Part shown: piece by piece, positions 8,768 through 17,649 of the stretch | Layout: each line of letters starts with the position of its first letter | How positions within the stretch are numbered: the stretch's first letter is position 1 | Source of the DNA: Chryseobacterium sp. | GTDB taxonomy: Bacteria; Bacteroidota; Bacteroidia; Flavobacteriales; Weeksellaceae | Direction: 5' to 3' | Length of the DNA: 63,220 nucleotides | NCBI GenBank assembly: GCA_027492795.1 | Contig: JAPUEB010000035.1 | Coordinates: forward strand, 1-63,220 | Notes under the pieces: model-generated | Database searches by the model: none | Told to the model about the DNA's origin: nothing | Seen by the model: the letters and a program-made list of their open reading frames with translations, nothing else | Made by a program: the position numbers and the translations under genes

Positions 8768-9475
8768 TTAATCATTACCGAACAGAACATCGTTCATTGA
8801 GAAATTGCCAGATTTTCCTTTAATCCATTCGGCTGCAACTACTGCGCCCAATGCAAAACCGTCTCGGCTGTAAGCGGTGTGTTTTATTTCAATTTCATCT
8901 ACATTGCTTCTGTAAAATACGCTGTGGGTTCCGGGAACCTCGTCTTCACGAATGGCGAAAATACCGAGCTGGTTGTCTTTCGTTTCCTCCAGTTTCCATG
9001 CATTGAATTTTTCATTTTTTCTAATGATGCCTTCGGCAAGAGAGATTGCAGTTCCACTTGGTGCATCTTTTTTGTGGACATGATGAATTTCCTCCAGCTG
9101 AATATTGTATTCATCAAAATTTTTCATCATTTCTGCCAGCTTTTCATTCAACGCGAAAAAAAGATTTACCCCAAGGCTGAAATTAGAACCATAAAGGAAA
9201 GCAGTATTATTTTCAAGGGCAATTTTTTCAATTTTCGCCTTTTCTGATAGCCATCCAGTTGTACCACAAACTACGGGAATGTTCAGTTCCAAACAACTTT
9301 TGATATTGTTAAAGGCAACTTCAGGTTGTGAAAACTCTATAACGACGTCGGGATGATTAAGGTTTTCAGAATTGGGACTTTCATTGAGTCTTGCAACCAC
9401 TTCATGACCTCTTTTTTGGGCGATTTCATCTATTATTTTGCCCATTTTTCCGTAACCTACCAATGCTATCTTCAT
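8768..9475 (-). CDS. dapB: 4-hydroxy-tetrahydrodipicolinate reductase
   Basis: A 235-residue enzyme of lysine and meso-diaminopimelate synthesis. Nucleotide-binding GYGKMG is at residues 7-12, GTTG at 71-74, and the catalytic motif EEIHHVHKKDAPSGTA at 128-143, with His131/His132 and Lys135/136. Reduces hydroxy-tetrahydrodipicolinate with NAD(P)H. The length is slightly shorter than proteobacterial DapB (about 270). It lies 9 bp after the DUF5683 gene, on the lepB side of the parAB operon. Confidence 0.95.
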   Translation of the reverse strand: MKIALVGYGKMGKIIDEIAQKRGHEVVARLNESPNSENLNHPDVVIEFSQPEVAFNNIKSCLELNIPVVCGTTGWLSEKAKIEKIALENNTAFLYGSNFSLGVNLFFALNEKLAEMMKNFDEYNIQLEEIHHVHKKDAPSGTAISLAEGIIRKNEKFNAWKLEETKDNQLGIFAIREDEVPGTHSVFYRSNVDEIEIKHTAYSRDGFALGAVVAAEWIKGKSGNFSMNDVLFGND

Positions 9476-9484
9476 CTTATTATT

Positions 9485-10117
9485 TTAAAATTTGTATTGA
9501 AACCCAATTCCAGCAGCTACCTGATCAAAATTATATTCATTTTGAATAATTGTGGGAGTTATGGCAAGATCCGGATCATTTTTACCTTCGTACAGATGCG
9601 AATCTACTACTGCATCTACAATATTGAGCACATATATTAGTGCAGTTCCAGCAATCCAATAATCTCTGTACCGTTTCATTTGGTCCTGCCTTCTTCCCAA
9701 AACCTCTTTAAGGTTACTAATATTGTAATTGGAGAATTCGTGCGGAACACCATTGATTTCTGCTACAAAAGCATTGCGATATTTACGGTAAAGATTGTCT
9801 TGCCTAATCGTCATACCAACACCTGCACCAATTGCACCCCAAACAACGGGAATTTTCCAATATTTTTTGTTATAATACTGTCCCAAACCAGGCAAAACCG
9901 CAGAATAAAGTCCGGCTTTTGTAGGATTAAATTTGGGTTTTTTGTAAGGAGCGTTAGATTGTTCAATATCGGCAACCACTTCCACCTCCGATTTTGCTTT
10001 TTTTGCAGAAATAGAATCTGTAGGATGGTTTTCGGTACGAATCGTATCATTCCTGTTCACCTGTGCAAAGTTGGCGCAACTTAAAAGTAGCGAAAAAATC
10101 ATTAGAACAATTTTCAT
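9485..10117 (-). CDS. DUF5683 membrane-associated protein
   Basis: A 210-residue protein with an N-terminal signal peptide (ending near NFAQ), a polar linker, then a DUF5683 core with hydrophobic segments (VWGAIGAGVGMTIRQDN, YWIAGTALIYVLNIVDAVVDSHLY). Function is unknown. It overlaps the parB stop by 4 bp, so expression is coupled to parAB. Its place between parB and dapB is usual in Flavobacteriia. Confidence 0.8.
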   Translation of the reverse strand: MKIVLMIFSLLLSCANFAQVNRNDTIRTENHPTDSISAKKAKSEVEVVADIEQSNAPYKKPKFNPTKAGLYSAVLPGLGQYYNKKYWKIPVVWGAIGAGVGMTIRQDNLYRKYRNAFVAEINGVPHEFSNYNISNLKEVLGRRQDQMKRYRDYWIAGTALIYVLNIVDAVVDSHLYEGKNDPDLAITPTIIQNEYNFDQVAAGIGFQYKF

Positions 10118-11004
10118 AACCTGAAATGTGAAAGAATTGTATCAAGCTGTTCCTGATTTTTAAAATCAAGGGTTATTTTTCCTTTGGTGCCTTTTGGTGC
10201 AGCTTTAATCTCTACATTTACATCCAATATATCCGACAAAGATTTTTGTATTTTCTTTAAATGATTGGGAATTGCGGGTTTTGAAACGGGAGCTTTTTTC
10301 TGTGGGTTTTTTAGGAGATTTGCCGCCTGTTCGGATTGTCTTACGTTAAGTCCTTCTTTTACAATTTTTTTGAAAAGCAAATCCTGCGATTCCGCTTCTT
10401 CCAGGCTGATAATTGCTCTGCCGTGTCCTGCGGAAATCTCCCCGCTTCGAATTGCATTCTGAATTTGAGGGGCCAAACGCAACAAACGAATAGAATTGGT
10501 AATGGTACTTCTTTCTTTTCCAACGCGCTGACTGAGATTTTCCTGAGTAAGGCCTATTTCTTCTAAAAGTCTTTGGTATGTAAGTGCTACTTCTATAGCA
10601 TCCAAATCTTCACGCTGGATGTTTTCCACCAATGCCATTTCTAGCATTTCCTGATCATTCACCAACCTGATATAAGCCGGAAGCGACTTTAAGCCTGCAA
10701 TTTTTGAAGCACGGTAACGTCTTTCACCGGAAATAATTTCAAATTTTTCGCCTTCTTTTCTTAGAGTGATTGGCTGAATAACTCCGAGAGTTTTGATGGA
10801 CTGTGCAAGATCATTCAAAGCCTTTTCATCAAAATAGGTTCTGGGCTGCGAAGCATTTGGATAAATATCTTCCAGAGGAACTTCTACAATGTTTCCAACA
10901 AATTTATCTGCACCTTCATCCGTTGCAGAATTTATGGAAGCTTTGGACTCTGCACTTAAAATTGCGCCCAAACCGCGTCCCATTGCTCTTTTTTTGTCTT
11001 TCAT
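10114..11004 (-). CDS. parB: chromosome-partitioning protein ParB
   Basis: A 296-residue ParB/Spo0J-type CTPase and DNA clamp. It shows the N-terminal Arg-rich box GERRYRASK, the helix-turn-helix TQENLSQRVGKERSTITNSI and a C-terminal dimerisation domain (about 245-296, LDVNVEIKAAPKGTKGKITL). Loads at parS sites and is moved by ParA to segregate the origin region. It follows parA by 36 bp. By eye I saw no 16-bp match to the usual parS core in the window. Confidence 0.95.
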   Translation of the reverse strand: MKDKKRAMGRGLGAILSAESKASINSATDEGADKFVGNIVEVPLEDIYPNASQPRTYFDEKALNDLAQSIKTLGVIQPITLRKEGEKFEIISGERRYRASKIAGLKSLPAYIRLVNDQEMLEMALVENIQREDLDAIEVALTYQRLLEEIGLTQENLSQRVGKERSTITNSIRLLRLAPQIQNAIRSGEISAGHGRAIISLEEAESQDLLFKKIVKEGLNVRQSEQAANLLKNPQKKAPVSKPAIPNHLKKIQKSLSDILDVNVEIKAAPKGTKGKITLDFKNQEQLDTILSHFRL

Positions 11005-11040
11005 AATAAGCTTTCCGCATTCAGCAATTTGCTTTCTGCA

Positions 11041-11814
11041 TTAATTTTTTACTAAATTTTCATTTTTCATCAGCACCTCTTCAGCAAGCTGAAGGTATTG
11101 TATTGCACCTTTGCTTTCCGCATCATAATTAAGAATGCTTTCTCCAAAACTTGGCGCCTCGCTTAAACGTACATTTCTACTGATAATGGTATCAAAAACC
11201 ATTTCGGGAAAATGCGAATTTACCTCTTCAACAACTTGATTGGAAAGCCTCAAACGAGAATCATACATGGTAAGTAGCAAACCTTCAATATCTAGGCTTT
11301 TATTGTGTATTTTCTGTACATTTTTGATGGTGTTCAGGAGTTTTCCCAATCCTTCCAGCGCAAAATATTCGCATTGTATGGGAATTATCACAGAATCTGC
11401 TGCTGTAAGTGCATTGATGGTAATAAGTCCCAAACTTGGTGCGCAGTCTATAATTACATAATCGTAATTGTTTTTTATGCTTTTTAGGGCTTCTTTCAGC
11501 ATGTATTCCCGGTTGTTTCGGTCAACAAGCTCAATCTCGGCTGCAACCAAATCTATATGCGAAGGGATAATATCAAGATTTGGCGATGAAGATTTTTGGA
11601 TACATTTTTCTGCATCTGCACTGTGTTCCAAAAGATTATATGTAGAGAAGCGAACCTCTTCTACGCCCAATCCCGAGGAAGCATTGGCTTGCGGATCTGC
11701 ATCTATTAGAAGTATTTTTTTTTCTAAAACACCAAGAGCTGCAGCAAGATTTACTGCTGTGGTTGTTTTGCCCACTCCTCCTTTTTGGTTCGCAATACCT
11801 ATAATTTTAGCCAT
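11041..11814 (-). CDS. parA: chromosome-partitioning ATPase ParA (Soj)
   Basis: A 257-residue ParA/MinD-superfamily ATPase. The deviant Walker A KGGVGKTT is at residues 11-18, with VIIDCAPSLGLIT as the Walker B region. Length and lack of an N-terminal HTH fit chromosomal Soj rather than plasmid ParA. Forms ATP-dependent dimers on the nucleoid that pull ParB-parS complexes. Transcription probably starts at the TATTTTTG box at 11832-11839. Confidence 0.96.
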   Translation of the reverse strand: MAKIIGIANQKGGVGKTTTAVNLAAALGVLEKKILLIDADPQANASSGLGVEEVRFSTYNLLEHSADAEKCIQKSSSPNLDIIPSHIDLVAAEIELVDRNNREYMLKEALKSIKNNYDYVIIDCAPSLGLITINALTAADSVIIPIQCEYFALEGLGKLLNTIKNVQKIHNKSLDIEGLLLTMYDSRLRLSNQVVEEVNSHFPEMVFDTIISRNVRLSEAPSFGESILNYDAESKGAIQYLQLAEEVLMKNENLVKN

Positions 11815-11831
11815 ATTTTTTCTTTAATCCA

Positions 11832-11839
11832 CAAAAATA
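11832..11839 (-). promoter_or_regulatory. candidate -7 box for parAB
   Basis: Minus strand TATTTTTG, 17 bp before the parA start. It matches the Bacteroidota TAnnTTTG element; I see no clear -33 TTG. Confidence 0.5.
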
Positions 11840-11915
11840 CATTTTTTTTGTTTGGAGCATTGATGTTAATAATTTGAAGTGCGTTAAAATATTGTTAATT
11901 AATAAGTTATAAGAT

Positions 11916-11953
11916 AAAAAAATTATCCACAAATTTTTGATTTTTGTGGATAA
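11916..11953 (-). terminator. tonB terminator made of two inverted DnaA-box sequences
   Basis: TTATCCACAAA (11923-11933) and TTTGTGGATAA (11943-11953) form an 11-bp stem. A T tract follows on the minus strand, as expected for a terminator of tonB. Each arm contains TTATCCACA, a perfect DnaA-box consensus, so the site could also bind DnaA. Confidence 0.7.
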
Positions 11954-11979
11954 TTGTGTTTCGTAAAAAACAAAAAATA

Positions 11980-12804
11980 TTATTCAAACTGAATGGTAAT
12001 TGGAATTTTAAAGTAAGAACGCACTATTTCACCGTTTAGTTTTGCAGGCTGCCATTTCTCTTTTAAGGATTTCACGCTTTTTTCGGCTTCTTTATTGAAG
12101 CTTGCGTCATTTCCGGAAGCCTTAACATTGGAAATAGAGCCATCTTTTTCTACAATAAAAGTTACGTTTGCTGTCATTTTTTCACCGCTGCCTTCAAAGC
12201 TACCGGTGTCAAAATTTTGCCCTACTTTTTGTCTGAAAGCATTTATACCCCCTAGAAATTTTGCTTCTACATCTACTTTTTCTATCACTTCATTTGGATT
12301 AACAGCTGGTTTTTCAGCTGTTTTTATTGGGACAACTGTAGGTTGTGTTACAGGTGGTTCATATTTTAGAACAGGTTTTTCGCCTTCTATTTTTTCAAAT
12401 CCTGCTTTCGCATCGTCATAGTTGGAAACTGTTGGAGCAGGAGTTTCTATTGGCGGATTTTTAGCAGGAGTTGGAACAACTGCAATAAAGGTTTCAACTG
12501 GTTTTGTTGGTTGTGGTTGCACTTGGGAAGGTTCTGGGTCTTTCTCACGTTCCACTGGAGGTTCTACCCAAACAGGAGGTTGTTGAACAATTGTAGGGGA
12601 TTTTATGTCCGTTTTTAAAAAATTTAGTAAAATTGGAACCGCGGCAAGGGTTACAAAAAATGCGACACCAATAAACAACGATTTTTTTAGAATTGCACCT
12701 TCCTCGTTACGAAGAACGTAGGCTCCGTAAGATTTGTTTCGGTTTTCGAAAATTATTTCGTCCAACCGGTCATTTGTGTTAAAGTTCAGGAAATTTTTCA
12801 TCAT
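11980..12804 (-). CDS. TonB energy-transducing protein
   Basis: A 274-residue TonB. The cytoplasmic N terminus has the Bacteroidota-typical NKSYGAYVLR (residues 23-32). One membrane helix spans about 42-63. A Pro-rich periplasmic spacer covers about 75-170. The C-terminal TonB domain (about 185-274) has FLGGINAFRQKV and ANVTFIVEKDGSI and ends IPITIQFE. It couples the proton-motive force (with ExbBD, not in this window) to TonB-dependent outer-membrane receptors. Two adjacent ATGs (12804, 12801) are possible starts. Confidence 0.93.
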   Translation of the reverse strand: MMKNFLNFNTNDRLDEIIFENRNKSYGAYVLRNEEGAILKKSLFIGVAFFVTLAAVPILLNFLKTDIKSPTIVQQPPVWVEPPVEREKDPEPSQVQPQPTKPVETFIAVVPTPAKNPPIETPAPTVSNYDDAKAGFEKIEGEKPVLKYEPPVTQPTVVPIKTAEKPAVNPNEVIEKVDVEAKFLGGINAFRQKVGQNFDTGSFEGSGEKMTANVTFIVEKDGSISNVKASGNDASFNKEAEKSVKSLKEKWQPAKLNGEIVRSYFKIPITIQFE

Positions 12805-13197
12805 TAATAAAATTTTGGTTAAAAAAATTGAAAATGATGATTATCAGTTTTTGTGCTTTTTGCAAAAAGTATTAAACTTATTTCAATAATCTTGCCAAAA
12901 TTTTATTCTATACAAATGTTTTTGGTGATTTTCATAAATATTTAGAATTTATTTCTTTTTGAAGAATCAACCTTTATACCTATATCTATAATAAGCTATT
13001 AAGCTTAAATTTGTTCGTTATTTTCTCTGTAATTCAAAAACATTTCAAAAAAAAAATGAAAAAAGGGGAAAAACACCCTAAAAAAAAGGGTGTTTTTCCT
13101 GTATTTTATAAATTACATACTAACTTACTTTGTACCAGAAAAAACGGGGTAGCTGAAAACCGACTAGAGTAAGCAAAACTAATAACTATTTTTTATT
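12805..13197. other. AT-rich divergent intergenic region
   Basis: 393 bp between divergent tonB and the 533-residue gene. It is very AT-rich, includes one strong hairpin (13069-13097) and contains no credible ORF. Gene direction in the window reverses here. I found no TTATCCACA in it; the only pair is 11923-11953. Confidence 0.7.
13069..13097 (+). terminator. hairpin in the leader of the unknown operon
   Basis: AAAAACACCCT and AGGGTGTTTTT form a perfect 11-bp stem with a 7-A loop and T-rich 3' side, 100 bp before the ATG at 13198. No plus-strand gene ends upstream. It is therefore either an attenuator in the leader of the downstream operon or the terminator of an unseen short transcript. Confidence 0.6.
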
Positions 13198-14799
13198 ATG
13201 CCAACTTTAACACAGGAAGCGAAATCTAATTCGCTGGTAAGCATGATGCTTAAACAAATGTATGACACCATTACTAACGGTGGAGATCCAGATTCTTTGG
13301 GTTCTAATGATTTTATTGCATTCGATCCGGTAGGATTGACATTGACAGATGACACATTCGATTATGCCTTAAAAGGACTTTTCGGAGAATCTCCTTCGCC
13401 AAAACCAATGTTAGATGGAACGGGAAAACCTATTTTGGACGCTAATGGAAATCCAAAAATTGACATGGAAGAATATCAGAATGCTATGAAAAACAGCAAA
13501 TTCAGAAAATATCTCCAAATGGAACAATTTGCCGCAATGGTTGATGCCATTAATTCTGGAATTCCGCCAATGCAAGAGAATACCGAAGGTAGAAAAATGA
13601 CCATTTTTAAAGATTCTTCTAAAAGAGTATCAAAAGTATATGAAGACTTGATGCAATGGTCTGTAGTTGTAGATACACCTCTGGATCCGAAAGTGGAAGC
13701 TAATTTGGATAAGTTGAGAAACAAACTTTTTACAATAAAAAAAGTGAAAAATGCAGAGTTTGATCCTTCCCAACCAATAGACGACAGTAATAAACCTGAG
13801 ATTTTCCACACCTTCATTTCACCAACTTATGCTAAATATGTTGAATATCAAATGAAATATTATGCCGTGGTTGATGAAAATAATGAAGTGCGAACAGCTG
13901 CTGACAATGGCGATCCAGATGCTATGGCAAAGCTTTCCATTGATGGAAAAAACATGAAAAAACGAGAAGATGCCGCTCTAAAAGCATGGCAATCTCTTGG
14001 CTACAAGGAAATTGTAGAAAGAATACAGAATTACCTTAGTGAAATTGAAGAAAAACACATGCTTGTCATTAAAAAACGTCTACAATCTGAGTTTAGAAAC
14101 AGCCAAAGGACTAGAGTAATAGATTACATCAACTACTCCCCATCAATTCCTATTTCCGCAAATGCACTTAGGGAATCAAAAGGATGGCCTACTTTATCAA
14201 TTTATCAAGGTGAGGCAAACACCGATTATTCCAATACCATTAACAATTGGAGTGCAGGAGCAGGATTTAGTGCCGGAATTTTTACAATTGGTGCGAGAAA
14301 TAGCGGAAGCACTAACCGCGTTTCGTTAAATACTGATTTTTCAAATATTCGGATATCCTTTAAGCTAGGTAAAGTTCGAGTGGAAAGAGGATGGTTTAGC
14401 GAAGAGTTTGTAGAATCCAAATACTGGAAACTTCATGAAAACTCACCGCAAACATTAAATAAAGATATCATAAGCGACGGTAACGGAAAAGGATTAATGC
14501 CTTCAATTATTACTGAACTAATCATTGCTAAAGATGTTGTGTTGGATTTTTCCGAAAACAGCAGTGCTTATGATGCTGCTTCCACAACCGTAAAATCAGG
14601 TGCAGCTATTGGAATTGGCCCATTCGTTTTTGGTGGAAGCCACAGTTACGAAAATCAAAACTCTCAAAGTTCTGCAAAATGGAGTGGTAAAAAACTTACT
14701 TCTGATGGAACCTATATTGTAGGTTATAAATGTCACGTTATTCCAAAATCTCCTGATCCAAACCCTGAGATCAAGCTTTGGACCGACGGTAAATCTTAA
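13198..14799 (+). CDS. unrecognised protein, paralogue A of a novel unit
   Basis: 533 residues, no signal peptide, no membrane helix, no family I recognise. The N-terminal half is helical and acidic, with a short Gly/Asp-rich stretch (residues 71-89). The C-terminal half is beta-rich. From about residue 260 it aligns by eye with the next gene product at ordered anchors: AWQSLGYK (263-270), RTRVIDY (304-310), ESKGW (326-330), RGWFSEEFVESKYW (397-410), SDG (426-428) and GPFV (474-477). A Gly/Ser-rich strand region (465-495) precedes a conserved-looking end (GYKCHVIPKSP). It heads a three-gene unit with a muramidase. Possible roles are an injected, released or structural protein; none is supported enough to name. 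Confidence 0.75.
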   Translation: MPTLTQEAKSNSLVSMMLKQMYDTITNGGDPDSLGSNDFIAFDPVGLTLTDDTFDYALKGLFGESPSPKPMLDGTGKPILDANGNPKIDMEEYQNAMKNSKFRKYLQMEQFAAMVDAINSGIPPMQENTEGRKMTIFKDSSKRVSKVYEDLMQWSVVVDTPLDPKVEANLDKLRNKLFTIKKVKNAEFDPSQPIDDSNKPEIFHTFISPTYAKYVEYQMKYYAVVDENNEVRTAADNGDPDAMAKLSIDGKNMKKREDAALKAWQSLGYKEIVERIQNYLSEIEEKHMLVIKKRLQSEFRNSQRTRVIDYINYSPSIPISANALRESKGWPTLSIYQGEANTDYSNTINNWSAGAGFSAGIFTIGARNSGSTNRVSLNTDFSNIRISFKLGKVRVERGWFSEEFVESKYWKLHENSPQTLNKDIISDGNGKGLMPSIITELIIAKDVVLDFSENSSAYDAASTTVKSGAAIGIGPFVFGGSHSYENQNSQSSAKWSGKKLTSDGTYIVGYKCHVIPKSPDPNPEIKLWTDGKS

Positions 14800-14814
14800 A
14801 ACAATTATCCCTAA

Positions 14815-14844
14815 ATCAGCAGAAACCCTAGCGTTTCTGTTGAT
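14815..14844 (+). promoter_or_regulatory. intercistronic hairpin
   Basis: ATCAGCAGAAAC and GTTTCTGTTGAT form a 12-bp stem (one G-U pair) with a 6-base loop, between the two paralogues. Only a weak T run follows, so it could be a partial terminator or an mRNA-processing or stability element. Confidence 0.55.
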
Positions 14845-14866
14845 TTTCAACAAAAAACTAAAAACC

Positions 14867-16753
14867 ATGAAATACTATATAGCAGTTTACCAAAAACTGA
14901 CGGATATTTATATGTCCAGAGGTGCTATGGAAAACGACTTGCCAATGATTTGCCCATCACTTCGGATGTATGAAAATGAAGACTTGGAACTCTTGAAGCC
15001 ACTTCCATTATTGGCAAAAGAAATACTTAACGACAACCAAAAAAAAGCAGAATCCATCATCAGGAAGCAGAACATTTCTTATGAATTGAACTCGGTTCCA
15101 ATTTCGCCCTATTTTTGGGATTTAAACCTAAATACCTGCCTTTTCGACATCTATCGCGAAATATTGCAAATGAGCAATGTAAAAGATTTTGAACAGCATT
15201 TGGATAAAATAGACATCAGCAACAGCACCATATTAAATGACGCTAAAAACGCCGATACCAAAGAGTATAAAAGTTATAAAAAATTTAGACAGAGTTACGA
15301 GAATATTCTTTTGAAAATTAGCGAACATCTGCAACTTTTCGACAATATTTCTGATGATAACGAGAAAAACAATTGGAACGACCAACTTTTAAACTTACAA
15401 AACCAAAAAGAACTCGCCATGTCAGAATGGAAAGTTCGTGGTTTTAAAAATTTAATCGAAAAAGAACTTCTACGCATCAACAAATCTTCCGATGCAGACT
15501 TATTTCTTGCGATGTCGCAAGACGCAAAATTTACTTTCGATGCTGCCGAAAAGACCGATGTAATCAATTATGGTTCTATACACGATATCAACTTCATTCC
15601 TTTTGATTTTATGGAAAACGAATCGGGGTGGAATAATTTGAAACTCAACAAAGAAGAGCTTGAAGCCCTTTACAATAAAGCAAAAAACTCCAACCAAAAC
15701 CTTCCTACCGAAATTCTTTCCATAGATTACGATGAAAAAGGCGTTGCCGGAATAGAGTTGGATTTCAGTTTTGTACATCTAAAAAGAAATTGGTTCAATA
15801 AAAACTTTATGCTTTCCGATTATTTCGAATGGAAGCAAGCAAAGCCAATCTCCGATGGACAAACCATTTCTGACGCTTTCAAATTGCCTGCAATTCCGAA
15901 AACGATGATGCTCATTAAGAATTTGAAAATCATTTTAGATCCCAATATCGGCAACTCAGATGTGAATGACCCCAACAAGCTTATCTTTTTTGGACCGTTG
16001 GTAATGAAACAACAACTGTTTGTAAATCAAAACAATAACGAAAGATTTCTAAAAGTTGTAACCGATAAAAAAACCCTTAATTCCGATCAACTTACCTATT
16101 TAGCAAAAAAAACTTCACCGCCCGTTCTGAAAATCAGTGCAATAAATACCGCGAAACCACAAATATTTGAAAGCACAACAGGAACAGACCCTGTAAAGCC
16201 TCAAACAACAACGGTAGTAATGGACAGAATGAAAATGGGAAGTATTCTTTCTACTGGACCAATGCTTTCCACCGTAAATATGACAAATTTGCAGCCTCAA
16301 AATCCGGTAAAACCTGTAACAACTGTTGATCCTAAAGTTTCTGCGGTTTTGTTATCGGACATTAAATTAACATCAGCCGTTTTCATCCCCATAAAGCTTC
16401 CACCTGTTGTTACAACTGCAAACGTAACTTTCAGAATTTTAGACAAAATAAACGGGCAACCTGTCTATAAATGCGGAATCTCCATTATAGGAACAAATAG
16501 CAATAATGAAACTAACCGTATTTTCAACATAGAAACTGACCAGAACGGAGTGATTTCTCAAAACTTACCCGTTGGAAATTACAGAATAAGCGCAAAAATT
16601 GACGAATATGCAATAATGGAAACCAATATCAATATTCCAGATACCAATCCGATTAACTTGGAATACAGGCTGCAACGACAGGAAATAAAATTCAAATCGT
16701 TTTTCCTCATCGGAATGGTTTGCGAAAAAATGCCAAAAATTAATTCTAAATAA
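14867..16753 (+). CDS. unrecognised protein, paralogue B with carboxypeptidase-regulatory-like tail
   Basis: 628 residues from the ATG at 14867; a TTG 27 bp earlier is less likely and lies inside the hairpin. No signal peptide or membrane helix. The N-terminal 180 residues are helical. Residues about 184-400 share ordered anchors with the upstream protein: EWKVRGFK (187-194), KTDVINY (229-235), ESGW (252-255), RNWFNKNFMLSDYF (307-320), SDG (329-331), GPLV (376-379). A Pro/Thr/Val-rich linker (about 420-530) leads to a beta-sandwich like carboxypeptidase regulatory domains (VTFRILDKINGQPVYKCGIS). The paralogues look divergent, so the duplication is old. Function unknown. Confidence 0.75.
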   Translation: MKYYIAVYQKLTDIYMSRGAMENDLPMICPSLRMYENEDLELLKPLPLLAKEILNDNQKKAESIIRKQNISYELNSVPISPYFWDLNLNTCLFDIYREILQMSNVKDFEQHLDKIDISNSTILNDAKNADTKEYKSYKKFRQSYENILLKISEHLQLFDNISDDNEKNNWNDQLLNLQNQKELAMSEWKVRGFKNLIEKELLRINKSSDADLFLAMSQDAKFTFDAAEKTDVINYGSIHDINFIPFDFMENESGWNNLKLNKEELEALYNKAKNSNQNLPTEILSIDYDEKGVAGIELDFSFVHLKRNWFNKNFMLSDYFEWKQAKPISDGQTISDAFKLPAIPKTMMLIKNLKIILDPNIGNSDVNDPNKLIFFGPLVMKQQLFVNQNNNERFLKVVTDKKTLNSDQLTYLAKKTSPPVLKISAINTAKPQIFESTTGTDPVKPQTTTVVMDRMKMGSILSTGPMLSTVNMTNLQPQNPVKPVTTVDPKVSAVLLSDIKLTSAVFIPIKLPPVVTTANVTFRILDKINGQPVYKCGISIIGTNSNNETNRIFNIETDQNGVISQNLPVGNYRISAKIDEYAIMETNINIPDTNPINLEYRLQRQEIKFKSFFLIGMVCEKMPKINSK

Positions 16754-16765
16754 AACTAAAACACC

Positions 16766-17593
16766 ATGAAAACACTAAAATATTACGCACAAGCACCGGA
16801 AGTTTACACATTATGCGAAATGCTTTTCAGACAAGGTTACAAAATTTATATCTCTACATCATTCACACTTGAAGTTGACAAAGCAGTGAAGGATTTCCAA
16901 CTTAAAAATCAATTGGTTGCTGACGGAGTTGTAGGGATGAAAACTTGGCAAGTCCTTTTTGAAAAAGATTGCAAAATTATAAAAACGAACAATCTTTTTT
17001 TGAGCGAAAACGACCTTAAAGAATTTGCAAAAGAATTCGGGTTAGAACTTGCCGCTGTAAAAGCTATAAATGAAGTGGAAAGTTCTGGAAAAGGATTTCT
17101 GATTAATGGAAAACCAAAAATTCTTTTTGAAGGACACATTTTTTGGAAAGAACTTGCCAAAAGAGGCTTAAAACCTGAACAATTAAGTAACAGTTCAAAT
17201 TCAAATGTGCTATATCCTTCTTGGACAAGAAGTTTTTATCAAGGTGGCGAAAAAGAATACGACCGTTTAAATGAAGCAATTGCCATAAAACCAGACGCAA
17301 AAGTAAAAGAAGCCGCGCTTGCTTCTGCATCTTGGGGAAGTTTTCAAATAATGGGATTTCATGCGATAAGTTTGGGTTATTCGTCCGTTCAGGAATTTGT
17401 AGATAAAATGTATATTCACGAAAGAGAACATCTTCGCGCATTTGGTAGATTTTTACAAGTAAATGGAATTTTACCTTATTTAAAAGCAAAAAATTGGGAG
17501 AAAGTCGCTGAGAAATACAACGGAGGAGGCTTTCGCATCAATAAATATGATGAAAAACTTGCAAGAGCATATAAAAAATATGCTTTAAGTTGA
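16766..17593 (+). CDS. endolysin-like N-acetylmuramidase with peptidoglycan-binding domain
   Basis: 275 residues. Residues about 10-66 form a peptidoglycan-binding domain 1 fold (AVKDFQLKNQLVADGVVGMKTW). Residues about 82-273 form an N-acetylmuramidase (DUF3380) domain: the family motif NEVESSGKGF places the likely catalytic Glu at 105, followed by ILFEGHIFW, ASWGSFQIMGFH and YNGGG. No signal peptide, as in phage endolysins, so it needs a holin, cell lysis or a secretion device to reach the wall. It follows the paralogue gene by 12 bp and closes the unit. No phage structural gene is nearby. Confidence 0.88.
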   Translation: MKTLKYYAQAPEVYTLCEMLFRQGYKIYISTSFTLEVDKAVKDFQLKNQLVADGVVGMKTWQVLFEKDCKIIKTNNLFLSENDLKEFAKEFGLELAAVKAINEVESSGKGFLINGKPKILFEGHIFWKELAKRGLKPEQLSNSSNSNVLYPSWTRSFYQGGEKEYDRLNEAIAIKPDAKVKEAALASASWGSFQIMGFHAISLGYSSVQEFVDKMYIHEREHLRAFGRFLQVNGILPYLKAKNWEKVAEKYNGGGFRINKYDEKLARAYKKYALS

Positions 17594-17610
17594 AAATTAG
17601 AAATTAAACA

Positions 17611-17643
17611 ATAAAAAACTCCGCTTTATTTGCGGAGTTTTCA
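17611..17643. terminator. bidirectional terminator
   Basis: AAAACTCCGC / GCGGAGTTTT with a 7-base loop, between the convergent muramidase and purA genes. A and T flanks allow use from both sides. Confidence 0.85.
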
Positions 17644-17649
17644 GTTATT

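Noticed and set aside
13198-17593. Prophage remnant explanation for the muramidase unit
   Set aside because: No integrase, capsid, tail, portal or attachment repeats seen; the two partner proteins do not resemble phage structural proteins I know. Not excluded.
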